Positions 7,378 through 15,625 of a DNA stretch of 64,000 nucleotides are shown in pieces (position 1 is the stretch's first letter; each line of letters begins with the position of its first letter). The position numbers and the translations under genes are program-made. Source of the DNA: Pseudomonas oryzihabitans (GTDB taxonomy: Bacteria; Pseudomonadota; Gammaproteobacteria; Pseudomonadales; Pseudomonadaceae); NCBI RefSeq assembly GCF_007665395.1, contig NZ_VDND01000008.1, positions 62,001-126,000 on the forward strand. The letters are read 5' to 3'. The notes beneath the pieces are model-generated. The model was not told the DNA's origin. It worked only from the letters and a program-made list of their open reading frames with translations, and ran no database searches.

Positions 7378-8124
7378 ATGAGCGGAAAAGTCTGGTTGAT
7401 CGGTGCCGGCCCTGGCGATCCCGAGCTGCTCACCCTCAAGGCGGTGCGCGCCCTGGGCGAGGCCGAGGTGGTGATGATCGATGACCTGGTCAATCCGGCG
7501 GTGCTCGACCATTGCCCGGGCGCCCGGGTGATCCGCGTCGGCAAGCGCGGCGGCTGCCGTTCCACGCCCCAGGCCTTCATCCATCGGCTGATGCTGCGCT
7601 ACGCCCGGCAGGGCCGCTGCGTGGCCCGGCTCAAGGGCGGCGACCCCTGCATCTTCGGTCGCGCCGGCGAGGAAGCCGAATGGCTGGCCGCCCGAGGCGT
7701 GCAGAGCGAGATCGTCAACGGCATCACCGCCGGCCTGGCCGGGGCCACCGCCTGCGGCATCTCCCTCACCCTGAGAGGCGTCGCCCGCGGCGTGACCCTG
7801 GTCACCGCCCACACCCAGGACGACAGCACGCCCAACTGGGCGGCCCTGGCCGCCACCGGCACCACCCTGGTGGTCTACATGGGCGTGGCGCGCCTGGTGG
7901 AGATCCAGCAGGGCCTGCTGGACGGCGGCCTGCCGCTGACGACGCCGGTGGCCATGATCGAGAACGCCTCCCTGGCCGGCCAGCGCGAATGCCGCTCGAC
8001 GCTGCAGGACCTGCCGGTAGACGCCGCCTTCTTCCAGCTCAAGAGCCCGGCGATCCTGGTGATCGGCGAGGTGGTAGGCCAGGCGGCCCTGCAGCAGGCC
8101 TTGAGTTTCGCCGCCCAGGCCTGA
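7378..8124 (+). CDS. cobA: Uroporphyrinogen-III C-methyltransferase (SUMT)
   Basis: The 248-residue enzyme uses two S-adenosylmethionine to convert uroporphyrinogen III to precorrin-2, the first step to siroheme, the cofactor of assimilatory nitrite and sulfite reductases. The N-terminal GAGPGDPELLTLKA motif, the central VARLKGGDPCIFGRAGEE motif and the VNGITAG motif are diagnostic. It lacks the CysG dehydrogenase/ferrochelatase domain. It has its own nitrate-type leader rather than being in an operon with nitrite reductase, implying a siroheme supply tuned to nitrate. A GAGAGG ribosome-binding site precedes the ATG. Confidence 0.95.
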   Translation: MSGKVWLIGAGPGDPELLTLKAVRALGEAEVVMIDDLVNPAVLDHCPGARVIRVGKRGGCRSTPQAFIHRLMLRYARQGRCVARLKGGDPCIFGRAGEEAEWLAARGVQSEIVNGITAGLAGATACGISLTLRGVARGVTLVTAHTQDDSTPNWAALAATGTTLVVYMGVARLVEIQQGLLDGGLPLTTPVAMIENASLAGQRECRSTLQDLPVDAAFFQLKSPAILVIGEVVGQAALQQALSFAAQA

Positions 8125-8185
8125 GCGGCGAACTCCGATGCCCAGCCGCCGTTCCTATGGGTAATCTCCCAGCAGAGCGGCGCCC

Positions 8186-9205
8186 ATGGACCTCGTCATC
8201 GCCCGCCCGGACGGTCTCTATTGCCCGCCCGGCGATTTCTACATCGATCCCTGGCACCCGGTGGAGCGCTCGGTCATCACCCATGGCCATGGCGATCATG
8301 CCCGGGTGGGCAACGGTCACTACCTGGCGACCGCGGCCAGTGCCGGCATCCTGCGTACCCGGCTCGGTGCCGACATCAAGCTGCAGACGCTGGAATACGG
8401 CGAGGTCATCGACCATCACGGCGTGAAGCTGAGTTTCCATCCGGCCGGCCACGTGCTGGGCTCGGCCCAGGTACGCCTGGAATACCGCGGCGAGGTCTGG
8501 GTGGCCTCCGGCGACTACAAGGTCGAGCCCGACGGCACCTGTACCCCCTTCGAGCCGGTGCGCTGCCATACCTTCATCACCGAATCCACCTTCGGCCTGC
8601 CGATCTATCGCTGGCGGCCGCAAAGCGAGATCTTCGCCGAGGTCAACGCCTGGTGGCGGGCGAACCAGGCCCAGGGCCTGGCCAGCGTTCTTTACAGCTA
8701 TGCCTTCGGCAAGGCGCAGCGCCTGCTGCACGGCCTCGATCCGGAGCTAGGCCCGATTCTCGCCCATGGCGCGGTGGAGCCGCTCAACCGGGTCTATCGC
8801 GAGGCCGGCATCCGCATACCCGAGACCCACTACGCCGGCGATTTCAAGAAAAGCGATCCGCTCCTGCGCCAGGCGTTGATCATCGCCCCGCCCTCGGCCG
8901 GGGGCAGCACCTGGATCCGCCGCTTCGGCGACCACAGCGACGCCTTCGCCAGCGGCTGGATGATGCTGCGGGGGACCCGCCGTCGGCGCGGCGTGGATCG
9001 CGGCTTCGTGCTGTCCGATCATGCCGACTGGCCGGGCCTGTTGTGGGCCATCGAGCAGACCGGGGCCGAACGGGTGATGGTCACCCACGGTTCGGTCGCC
9101 ACCCTGGTGCGCTACCTGCGCGACCAAGGCCTGGATGCCCAGGGCTTCACCACCGAATACGGTGAGGAAGACGACACCCCGGTCGCTACGGAGGCCCAGG
9201 CATGA
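8186..9205 (+). CDS. Ligase-associated DNA exonuclease (metallo-beta-lactamase fold)
   Basis: The 339-residue protein has the metallo-beta-lactamase metal motif THGHGDHAR near residue 32 and a later AGHVLGSAQ motif, as in SNM1/CPSF-like nucleases. It overlaps the DNA ligase start by four bases (ATGA), the usual arrangement of the ligase-associated exonuclease family. A role in DNA repair end-processing is inferred from the family and the coupling. The typical further partners, a short DExH helicase and a PdeM-type phosphoesterase, are not adjacent. Confidence 0.9.
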   Translation: MDLVIARPDGLYCPPGDFYIDPWHPVERSVITHGHGDHARVGNGHYLATAASAGILRTRLGADIKLQTLEYGEVIDHHGVKLSFHPAGHVLGSAQVRLEYRGEVWVASGDYKVEPDGTCTPFEPVRCHTFITESTFGLPIYRWRPQSEIFAEVNAWWRANQAQGLASVLYSYAFGKAQRLLHGLDPELGPILAHGAVEPLNRVYREAGIRIPETHYAGDFKKSDPLLRQALIIAPPSAGGSTWIRRFGDHSDAFASGWMMLRGTRRRRGVDRGFVLSDHADWPGLLWAIEQTGAERVMVTHGSVATLVRYLRDQGLDAQGFTTEYGEEDDTPVATEAQA

Positions 9206-10923
9206 AGGCCTTCGCCGAACTCTACGGCCGGCTCGACGCCACCACCTCCAGCAATGCCAAGCTGGCCGCGCTGGTGGACTACTTCGGCAGCGCACCCGCG
9301 GCGGACGCCGCCTGGGCGGTGTACTTCCTCGCCGGCGGCCGGCCGCGGCGCCTGGTGCCGACGCGCCAGCTGCGCGAATTGACCATGGCCCTCTCCGGCC
9401 TGCCCGAGTGGTTGTTCGAGGAAAGCTACCAGGCGGTGGGCGACCTGGCGGAGACCATGGCGCTGCTGATTCCTACCGCCGATACCGCCAATGCGGAAGG
9501 CCTGGCCTTCTGGCTCGAAGAATACCTGCTGCCGCTACGCGGCCTGCCGCCGGAAGAACTGGCCGAACGCCTGCCGCCACTCTGGGGCCAGCTGGATCGC
9601 CAGAGCCTGATGGTCTGCATCAAGCTGATCACCGGCGAGTTCCGCGTCGGTGTCTCCAAGCTGCTGGTGACCCGCGCCCTGGCCACCCTGGCGGACCTCG
9701 ACCCCAAGCGGGTCGCCCAGCGCCTGGTGGGCTATACCGATCTCTCCCACCGACCCACCGCCGAAGGCTACGCACGCCTGGTCGCTCCGGAAAGTCCGGA
9801 CGAACATGCCCAGCGCGGTGGCCAGCCCTACCCCTTCTTTCTCGCCCATGCCCTGCAGCTGCCGGTGGAGCAGTTCGAGGCACAACTGGGCCCGGCGGAG
9901 GACTGGCAGGTGGAGTGGAAGTGGGACGGCATCCGCGCCCAGCTGGTCAAGCGCGACGGCCGCCTGTGGATCTGGTCACGGGGCGAGGACCTGGTCACCG
10001 ATCGCTTTCCCGAACTGCATCCCCTGGCGGCGCTGCTGCCCGATGGCACCGTGATCGACGGCGAGATCGTGGTCTGGAAGGAAGACGCCGCGCCCGACAC
10101 CCTGCTCAGCAGCGAGGAGGTGACCGAGCAGCAGGACGGCCGCGATCCGGCCGCGCCCATGCCCTTCGGCGTGCAGCCCTTCGCCCTGCTGCAGCAACGC
10201 ATCGGCCGCAAGACCCTGGGCAAGAAGATCCTGGAAGACGTCCCGGTGATCCTGCTCGCCTACGACCTGCTGGAATGGCAGGGCCATGACCTGCGCAGCC
10301 AGCCGCAACGGCAGCGCCGCGCCGAACTGGAGCGGGTGGTGGCGCGCTGCGCCAGCCCGCTGTTGCGACCCTCGCCGCTGCTGCACGGGCGCGACTGGCA
10401 GGACCTCGCCCGCCAGCGCGAAGCCTCCCGCACCCTGGGGGTGGAAGGCATGATGCTCAAGGCGCGCGACTCCCTCTATGGTGTCGGCCGCACCAAGGAC
10501 ATGGGCACCTGGTGGAAGTGGAAGGTCGATCCCTTCTCGGTGGATGCGGTGCTCATCTACGCCCAGCGCGGCCACGGGCGGCGCGCCAGTCTCTATTCCG
10601 ACTACACCTTCGCCGTCTGGGACGGTCCGCCGGACAGTAGCGAACGGACCCTGGTGCCCTTCGCCAAGGCCTACTCCGGGCTCACCGACGAGGAGATGCG
10701 CAAGGTCGACGCCATCGTCCGGCGCACCACGGTGGAGAAATTCGGTCCGGTGCGCAGTGTCGAGCCGACCCTAGTGTTCGAGCTGGGCTTCGAGGGCATC
10801 GCCCTGTCCAAGCGCCACAAGAGCGGTGTGGCCGTGCGCTTTCCGCGGATGCTGCGCTGGCGCCACGACAAGCCGGTGGCCGAGGCCGACACCCTCGACA
10901 TCCTGCAGAACCTGCTGGCCTAG
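9202..10923 (+). CDS. ATP-dependent DNA ligase
   Basis: The 573-residue protein has an N-terminal DNA-binding domain of about 200 residues, then the adenylation motif WKWDGIRAQ with nucleophile Lys 240, followed by motifs GEIVVW, EGMMLKA and WWKWK and the OB-fold. It is translationally coupled to the upstream exonuclease. Bacterial stand-alone ligases of this size act in repair rather than replication, which uses the NAD-dependent LigA. It is not LigD, since no polymerase or phosphoesterase domain is fused. Confidence 0.93.
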   Translation: MKAFAELYGRLDATTSSNAKLAALVDYFGSAPAADAAWAVYFLAGGRPRRLVPTRQLRELTMALSGLPEWLFEESYQAVGDLAETMALLIPTADTANAEGLAFWLEEYLLPLRGLPPEELAERLPPLWGQLDRQSLMVCIKLITGEFRVGVSKLLVTRALATLADLDPKRVAQRLVGYTDLSHRPTAEGYARLVAPESPDEHAQRGGQPYPFFLAHALQLPVEQFEAQLGPAEDWQVEWKWDGIRAQLVKRDGRLWIWSRGEDLVTDRFPELHPLAALLPDGTVIDGEIVVWKEDAAPDTLLSSEEVTEQQDGRDPAAPMPFGVQPFALLQQRIGRKTLGKKILEDVPVILLAYDLLEWQGHDLRSQPQRQRRAELERVVARCASPLLRPSPLLHGRDWQDLARQREASRTLGVEGMMLKARDSLYGVGRTKDMGTWWKWKVDPFSVDAVLIYAQRGHGRRASLYSDYTFAVWDGPPDSSERTLVPFAKAYSGLTDEEMRKVDAIVRRTTVEKFGPVRSVEPTLVFELGFEGIALSKRHKSGVAVRFPRMLRWRHDKPVAEADTLDILQNLLA

Positions 10924-10926
10924 CCA

Positions 10927-12030
10927 ATGGCTGGCAGCCCCTCGCCGTCGGTGACCGATGGCGCCATCGGCGCGCCCCGGGAGCCCCGCTGGGCCCTGGC
11001 GCTGGCCTGTCTCCCGGCGCTGGCGACGATCCTCCTCGGCGCGCTGCTGACGGGGGCCTGGTTGCCCGCCGTGGTCGCCCTGGGCGGCGCCTTCACCGTT
11101 GGCTTCGGTGCCTACAAGAGCTTCGCCGCCGAACCCCTGGCGCCCATGCTGGTGGCCGCGCTCGGCATGGCCGGCTCCGCCGTGGTCGGCTCCCTGCTCG
11201 GTCACCAGCTGCCCGCGCTGGTCCTGGCCGGCGCGCTCTGGGCCGCCTGCTGCGCCTGGCTGTTCGCCGTCGGCAACGGCCCCTGGTGGATTACCCAGCA
11301 ATGGACGGTCGCGCTGCTGGTCGCGGGCGGCTTTCCCGGCGACCTGCACCAGGCGCTGGCCCGCGGCGGCCTGGTGCTCGCCGGCGGCCTGCTGCAGCTG
11401 CTGCTCTTCGCCCTCCTGCAAAAGGCGCTCTATCGCTCCCAATGGCAGCTGCGCAGCGGCTCGCTCCGTGCCCATCTGCGCGAGGTGGTGACCCTGTTCG
11501 AAGACCGCTTTCGCCTCGGTCGCTACGGCTTCTACGCCGCCGCCGTGGTCGCCCTCTGCCAGACGCTGACCGGTCTGCTCGACTACGGCCACGGCTACTG
11601 GGCGCCGATGACCGCCCTGCTGGTACTCAAGCCGCGGCTGGGCGACACCTGGCGCCGCGGCCTGGGTCGACTGGGCGGTACCCTGGCCGGCTGCCTGCTG
11701 GCCAGCGCGGTGGTCTGGGTCGACGACACACCCGCCGTCCTGGCGGGTGCCTGCCTGCTGTGCGCGGCTGGCGCCTACCTACTGCAGGATGGCCGCTATT
11801 CGCTGCAGACGCTGTTCATCACCGGCACCACGGTGTTGATGGTCGCCCTGGCCGGGGCACCGGAACGGGCGATCGCCCTCGAACGGCTCGGCAGTACGCT
11901 GCTTGGCGGCGGCGTCGCCCTGCTGTTCCTCGCCCTGGAAGCCGCCCTGGAGAGACGGCTCGCACCTGTTCAGCGCTGGCGACGGCGGCGCCAGGCGAAG
12001 GCCGCCAGTCCCACCAGGGCGCCGAGATAG
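10927..12030 (+). CDS. FUSC-family integral membrane protein
   Basis: The 367-residue protein has two blocks of closely spaced transmembrane helices (about residues 20-180 and 205-340) separated by a short cytoplasmic segment. This is the duplicated pattern of FUSC/aromatic-acid-exporter-like proteins. The C-terminus is strongly basic. The gene begins three bases after the ligase stop and so may be co-transcribed with it. Its last 61 bases overlap the 3' end of the convergent gene at 11970. The substrate is unknown. Confidence 0.75.
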   Translation: MAGSPSPSVTDGAIGAPREPRWALALACLPALATILLGALLTGAWLPAVVALGGAFTVGFGAYKSFAAEPLAPMLVAALGMAGSAVVGSLLGHQLPALVLAGALWAACCAWLFAVGNGPWWITQQWTVALLVAGGFPGDLHQALARGGLVLAGGLLQLLLFALLQKALYRSQWQLRSGSLRAHLREVVTLFEDRFRLGRYGFYAAAVVALCQTLTGLLDYGHGYWAPMTALLVLKPRLGDTWRRGLGRLGGTLAGCLLASAVVWVDDTPAVLAGACLLCAAGAYLLQDGRYSLQTLFITGTTVLMVALAGAPERAIALERLGSTLLGGGVALLFLALEAALERRLAPVQRWRRRRQAKAASPTRAPR

Positions 12031-12467
12031 CTGCCGTCGTGCATCCAGGCCGCCAGCAGGAAACCGCGGACGTCCTGCACGCAAACGGGCACCCGCGGCA
12101 GGCGGCCCAGTTCCAGCGCCAGCCAGCCCACGCCCAGCCCCAGCAGGGCGAAGCCCGTCGCGCCCAGCAGCACCGCCAGGGCGCCGTGCCACAGTACGCG
12201 GGCCTGGCACTCTCGGCGCGCCAGCCAGAGCAGAACCAGGCCAAGCGGTACGCCTGCCGTCCCACCGGCGAGCAGACCGACCTGGGCCGCCCGCCAACGG
12301 GGTGCCAGGTGCTCGTCGAGCAGACCGAATTGCGGGAATTTCAGGCAGGTGAAGTATTCCGGTCCCAGGCCATAGCTCAGTTGGTCGTGCAGCGCGCCAT
12401 AGAGGGCGGCCAAGGCGACCAGCGCCGTCAACCCTGCCAGGGAGCGGAGCCGGCCTGGCAGGGCCAT
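11970..12467 (-). CDS. Hypothetical inner-membrane protein
   Basis: The 165-residue protein has an N-terminal hydrophobic segment (about 9-25), then further hydrophobic segments near 67-85, 92-115 and 143-157, with a basic C-terminus. Between the first and second segments is a polar region containing LSYGLGPEYFTCLKF, which probably faces the periplasm. It starts immediately after the stop of the acetyltransferase gene, so the two are one minus-strand unit. I do not recognise a named family. Confidence 0.7.
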   Translation of the reverse strand: MALPGRLRSLAGLTALVALAALYGALHDQLSYGLGPEYFTCLKFPQFGLLDEHLAPRWRAAQVGLLAGGTAGVPLGLVLLWLARRECQARVLWHGALAVLLGATGFALLGLGVGWLALELGRLPRVPVCVQDVRGFLLAAWMHDGSYLGALVGLAAFAWRRRRQR

Positions 12468-12905
12468 TTATTGCAGCTCCTTGTAGAAGCTGTGCAGACC
12501 GGTCCCCAGGGGTCGCGGCAGATAGCCGCAGTGGCGGTAGCCACAGCGCTCATAGAAGGCCGCGGCCTGGGCGGTACGCAGATAGGCGACCTGGGCACCC
12601 CGGCCGCGCGCCTCGTCCTCCGCCTGGCGCAGCAACCGTCGGCCCAGCCCGGTACCCCGATGGGCCTCGGCCACCCACAGCACCTCGATCTCCAGGCCCT
12701 GCCAGAACAGCCGGCCCAGCACGCCGGCAATGACGACACCGCCGTCAGAGATGACCCACTGCAGGGGGATGTCCGCCGATTCGTCAGCCAATTGCGGTTG
12801 CTGGGCACTGACGAAGGCCTGGAATCCCTGGGCTACCGCGGCGGCCTGGGCAGCGGTAGCCAGCTGAATCTCGGACAAGGACCCTGTTCTTGCGCACTTG
12901 CTCAT
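12468..12905 (-). CDS. GNAT-family N-acetyltransferase
   Basis: The 145-residue protein contains the acetyl-CoA pyrophosphate loop HRGTGLGRRLL near residue 82 and the C-terminal AAAFYERCGYRHCGY segment typical of GNAT enzymes. The acceptor is unknown; candidates range from small molecules to protein N-termini. It abuts the downstream membrane protein with no gap and is divergent from the aot operon. Confidence 0.85.
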   Translation of the reverse strand: MSKCARTGSLSEIQLATAAQAAAVAQGFQAFVSAQQPQLADESADIPLQWVISDGGVVIAGVLGRLFWQGLEIEVLWVAEAHRGTGLGRRLLRQAEDEARGRGAQVAYLRTAQAAAFYERCGYRHCGYLPRPLGTGLHSFYKELQ

Positions 12906-13258
12906 CTCGGCATCGCTCCCGTTTCCTTTGCACCCAGGCCCGACCGATCCTGCTACCTCGGACGTCCAGACTCCCTCGCCGGGCGGGCGTGGCTGCTACC
13001 TTTCTGCCCACCTTTGGCGCAGTCGGCGCTTTTTCGACCCAAAGCGGTGCGCTCGTCCGCACCATGCAGGAAAGCCGCGCCGTTCCGGTGCATAATGCGC
13101 GCCGCTCGACGAGGCGCGCTGCTACAGGATGTAACCAACGCGGCAACCGCGTACAGATTTGGGACGATCTTCGCCGACTGGTAAGCTTATTGCTCCCGCG
13201 AGGGCACGGGCGTCGTAATGGCCCCATGATTTCATCCACATTCGTACTAGGATCCGAC
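12906..13258. other. Divergent intergenic region between the GNAT gene and aotJ
   Basis: These 353 bases hold the promoters of both flanking genes. On the plus strand a CATAAT element at 13091-13096, within a GCATAATGC palindrome, could be a -10 box, but no good -35 is visible. I found no credible ORF, RNA gene or clear ArgR site. Confidence 0.4.
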
Positions 13259-14038
13259 ATGAAAAAAAGCTGGCTGACTCTCTCTGCGCTCGCCCTCTGT
13301 CTGGCCGCCGGTTCGGCGATGGCCAAGGAATGGAAAGAGATCCGCTTCGGTGTGGATACCACCTACCCGCCTTTCGAATCCCAGGCCGCCGACGGCAGCT
13401 TCACCGGGTTCGACATCGAGCTGGGCGAGGCCATCTGCCAGAAGCTGGACGTGAAGTGCAAGTGGGTGGTGAGTGACTTCGACGGCCTGATCCCCGGTCT
13501 GCGCGCGCGCAAGTTCGACGGCATCCTGTCCTCGCTGACCAAGACTCCGGCGCGTGCCGAGCAGATCGACTTCTCCGACCTGCTGTGGTCGGGCCCCTCC
13601 TCCATGGTCACCAAGGAAGGCGCCAACCTGCAGGCCACCCCGGAAAGCCTGAAGGGCAAGACCGTGGGCGTCCAGCAGGGCACCATCCAGGAGACCTTCG
13701 CCAAGCAGAAGCTGGCGCCGGCTGGCGTGAACGTCCAGAGCTACCAGAACCAGGACCAGGTCTACGCCGACCTGGTGTCGGGCCGGATCGACGTCGCCAT
13801 GCAGGACATGCTGCAGGCCGAAGGCGGCTTCATGAAGTCGCCCCAGGGCAAGGGCTACGTCAACACCGCCATCCACGACGAGCTGCTGCCGGCCGATACC
13901 GCCATCGGTATCCGCAAGGGCAACGACGAGTTCAAGACCTTCGTCAACAAGGGCATCGCGGCCATTCACGCCGACGGTACCTACGACAAGATCCAGAAGA
14001 AGTACTTCGGCGACCTGAACCTCTACGATCCCAAGTAA
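13259..14038 (+). CDS. aotJ: Basic amino acid ABC transporter substrate-binding protein (AotJ-like)
   Basis: The 259-residue periplasmic protein has a Sec signal peptide of 22 residues ending SAMA. The mature part opens with IRFGVDTTYPPFES and FTGFDIELGEAICQKL, the standard LAO/HisJ binding-protein motifs. The gene order binding protein, two permeases, deacylase-like protein, ATPase is that of the Pseudomonas aotJQMOP arginine/ornithine system, so arginine/ornithine is the likely ligand; lysine or histidine cannot be excluded. A terminator follows directly. Confidence 0.88.
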   Translation: MKKSWLTLSALALCLAAGSAMAKEWKEIRFGVDTTYPPFESQAADGSFTGFDIELGEAICQKLDVKCKWVVSDFDGLIPGLRARKFDGILSSLTKTPARAEQIDFSDLLWSGPSSMVTKEGANLQATPESLKGKTVGVQQGTIQETFAKQKLAPAGVNVQSYQNQDQVYADLVSGRIDVAMQDMLQAEGGFMKSPQGKGYVNTAIHDELLPADTAIGIRKGNDEFKTFVNKGIAAIHADGTYDKIQKKYFGDLNLYDPK

Positions 14039-14053
14039 GGTTCGCTCGGCAGA

Positions 14054-14080
14054 CGCCCCCGGTGCCGCCGGGGGCGTTTT
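14054..14080 (+). terminator. Terminator between aotJ and the permease genes
   Basis: A 9-bp perfect GC stem (14054-14062 with 14068-14076, 5-base loop) is followed by TTTT. Placed just after the binding-protein gene, it probably allows partial read-through so that the binding protein is made in excess over the membrane components. Confidence 0.8.
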
Positions 14081-14140
14081 ACGTATGATCGCCGGCGCTC
14101 GCCGCGCCCGCGGTCTCACCAGGCGATTCCCCCAAGACGC

Positions 14141-14881
14141 ATGCAGCAGAATTCCTTCGATACCTTCTTGCAGTCCATCGGACTGGGCACGCTCAGCCTG
14201 CACGGCTACGGCCCGCTGATCCTGGAAGGCACCCTGACGACCCTCAAGCTCGCCGGCTTCGCGCTGGTGGTGGCCGTCATCCTCGGCCTGCTCGGCGCCT
14301 CCGCCAAGCTGTCACGGCTCGCGCCGCTGCGCTTCATCGCGCAGAGCTACACCACCCTCATTCGCGGCGTACCCGACCTGGTGCTGATGCTGCTGATCTT
14401 CTACAGCCTGCAGAACTGGCTCGGCGCCCTCACCGACTACATGGGCTGGGACTACATCGACATCGATCCCATGGCCGCCGGTATCGCCACCCTGGGCTTC
14501 ATCTATGGCGCCTACTTCACCGAGACCTTCCGTGGCGCCATCCTCGCCGTGCCGCGCGGCCAGGGTGAAGCGGCCATGGCCTACGGCCTGACCCGCTGGC
14601 AGACCTTCACCCTGATCACCTTTCCGCAGATGATGAGATTCGCCCTGCCCGGTATCGGCAACAACTGGCAGGTGCTGCTCAAGGCCACCGCCCTGGTCTC
14701 CATCATCGGCCTGGCCGACCTGGTGCGCGCCTCCCAGGAGGCCGGCAAGGGCACCTTCAAGCTGTTCTACTTCCTGATCGTCGCCGGCGTCATCTACCTG
14801 CTCATCACCGCCCTCACCAACGCCATCCTCGGCGCCCTGGAACGGCGTTATCACGTCGGCGTGCGGGAGGCCAAGCGATGA
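14141..14881 (+). CDS. aotQ: Basic amino acid ABC transporter permease (AotQ/HisQ-like)
   Basis: The 246-residue protein has about five transmembrane helices and the permease EAA loop (EAAMAYGLTRWQTF) near residue 145. It pairs with the following permease as a heterodimeric channel, as in HisQM. The last four bases overlap the next start (ATGA), giving translational coupling. Confidence 0.9.
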   Translation: MQQNSFDTFLQSIGLGTLSLHGYGPLILEGTLTTLKLAGFALVVAVILGLLGASAKLSRLAPLRFIAQSYTTLIRGVPDLVLMLLIFYSLQNWLGALTDYMGWDYIDIDPMAAGIATLGFIYGAYFTETFRGAILAVPRGQGEAAMAYGLTRWQTFTLITFPQMMRFALPGIGNNWQVLLKATALVSIIGLADLVRASQEAGKGTFKLFYFLIVAGVIYLLITALTNAILGALERRYHVGVREAKR

Positions 14882-15588
14882 TCGAACTCCTGCAGCAATA
14901 CTGGAAACCCCTGCTGTGGACCGACGGCTACCACACCAGCGGCCTGGCCATGACGCTCTGGCTGCTGGTGGCCTCGGTGGTGATCGGCTTCATCGTCTCG
15001 GTACCGCTGTCGGTGGCGCGGGTCTCCGAGCGGCGCTGGCTGCGCTGGCCGATCGGTCTCTACACCTACGTCTTCCGCGGCACGCCGCTCTATCTGCAGC
15101 TGCTGATCTGCTACACCGGCATCTACAGCCTGGGCTTCGTCCGCGAACAGCCCATGCTCGGCAGCTTCTTCCGCGACGGCCTGAACTGCACCATCCTGGC
15201 CTTCGCCCTGAACACCTGCGCCTACACCACCGAGATCTTCGCCGGGGCCATCCGCAACACCCCCCACGGCGAGGTGGAGGCGGCCAAGGCCTACGGCCTG
15301 GACGGCTGGCGGCTTTACGTGCACGTGATCCTGCCGTCGGCGCTGCGTCGTTCGCTGCCCTTCTACAGCAACGAAGTCATCATGATGCTGCACTCCACCA
15401 CTCTGGCCTTCACCGCCACGGTACCGGATCTGCTCAAGGTCGCCCGCGACGCCAACACCGCGACCTTCCTGACCTTCCAGGCCTTCGGCCTGGCCGCGTT
15501 GCTGTACCTGGCGGTGTCCTTCATCCTGATCGGCCTGTTCCGCCTGGCGGAACGCCGCTGGCTGGCCTTCCTCGGCCCGACCCACTGA
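14878..15588 (+). CDS. aotM: Basic amino acid ABC transporter permease (AotM/HisM-like)
   Basis: The 236-residue integral membrane protein has the permease loop EVEAAKAYGLDGWRLY near residue 135 and five hydrophobic helices. It is the second half of the transport channel. The characteristic segment LPFYSNEVIMMLHSTTLAFT matches the HisM branch. Confidence 0.9.
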   Translation: MIELLQQYWKPLLWTDGYHTSGLAMTLWLLVASVVIGFIVSVPLSVARVSERRWLRWPIGLYTYVFRGTPLYLQLLICYTGIYSLGFVREQPMLGSFFRDGLNCTILAFALNTCAYTTEIFAGAIRNTPHGEVEAAKAYGLDGWRLYVHVILPSALRRSLPFYSNEVIMMLHSTTLAFTATVPDLLKVARDANTATFLTFQAFGLAALLYLAVSFILIGLFRLAERRWLAFLGPTH

Positions 15589-15625
15589 CACAAGCGGCCG
15601 CGCCCCGCGCGGCTCCGGAGTAGTC

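Noticed and set aside
7197..7580. Minus-strand ORFs across the cobA leader
   Set aside because: They run through the attenuator hairpins and antisense to cobA without ribosome-binding sites or motifs.
8186..10923. Calling the ligase-exonuclease pair a novel defence system
   Set aside because: The pair is a known ligase-associated repair module and there are no defence-type neighbours.
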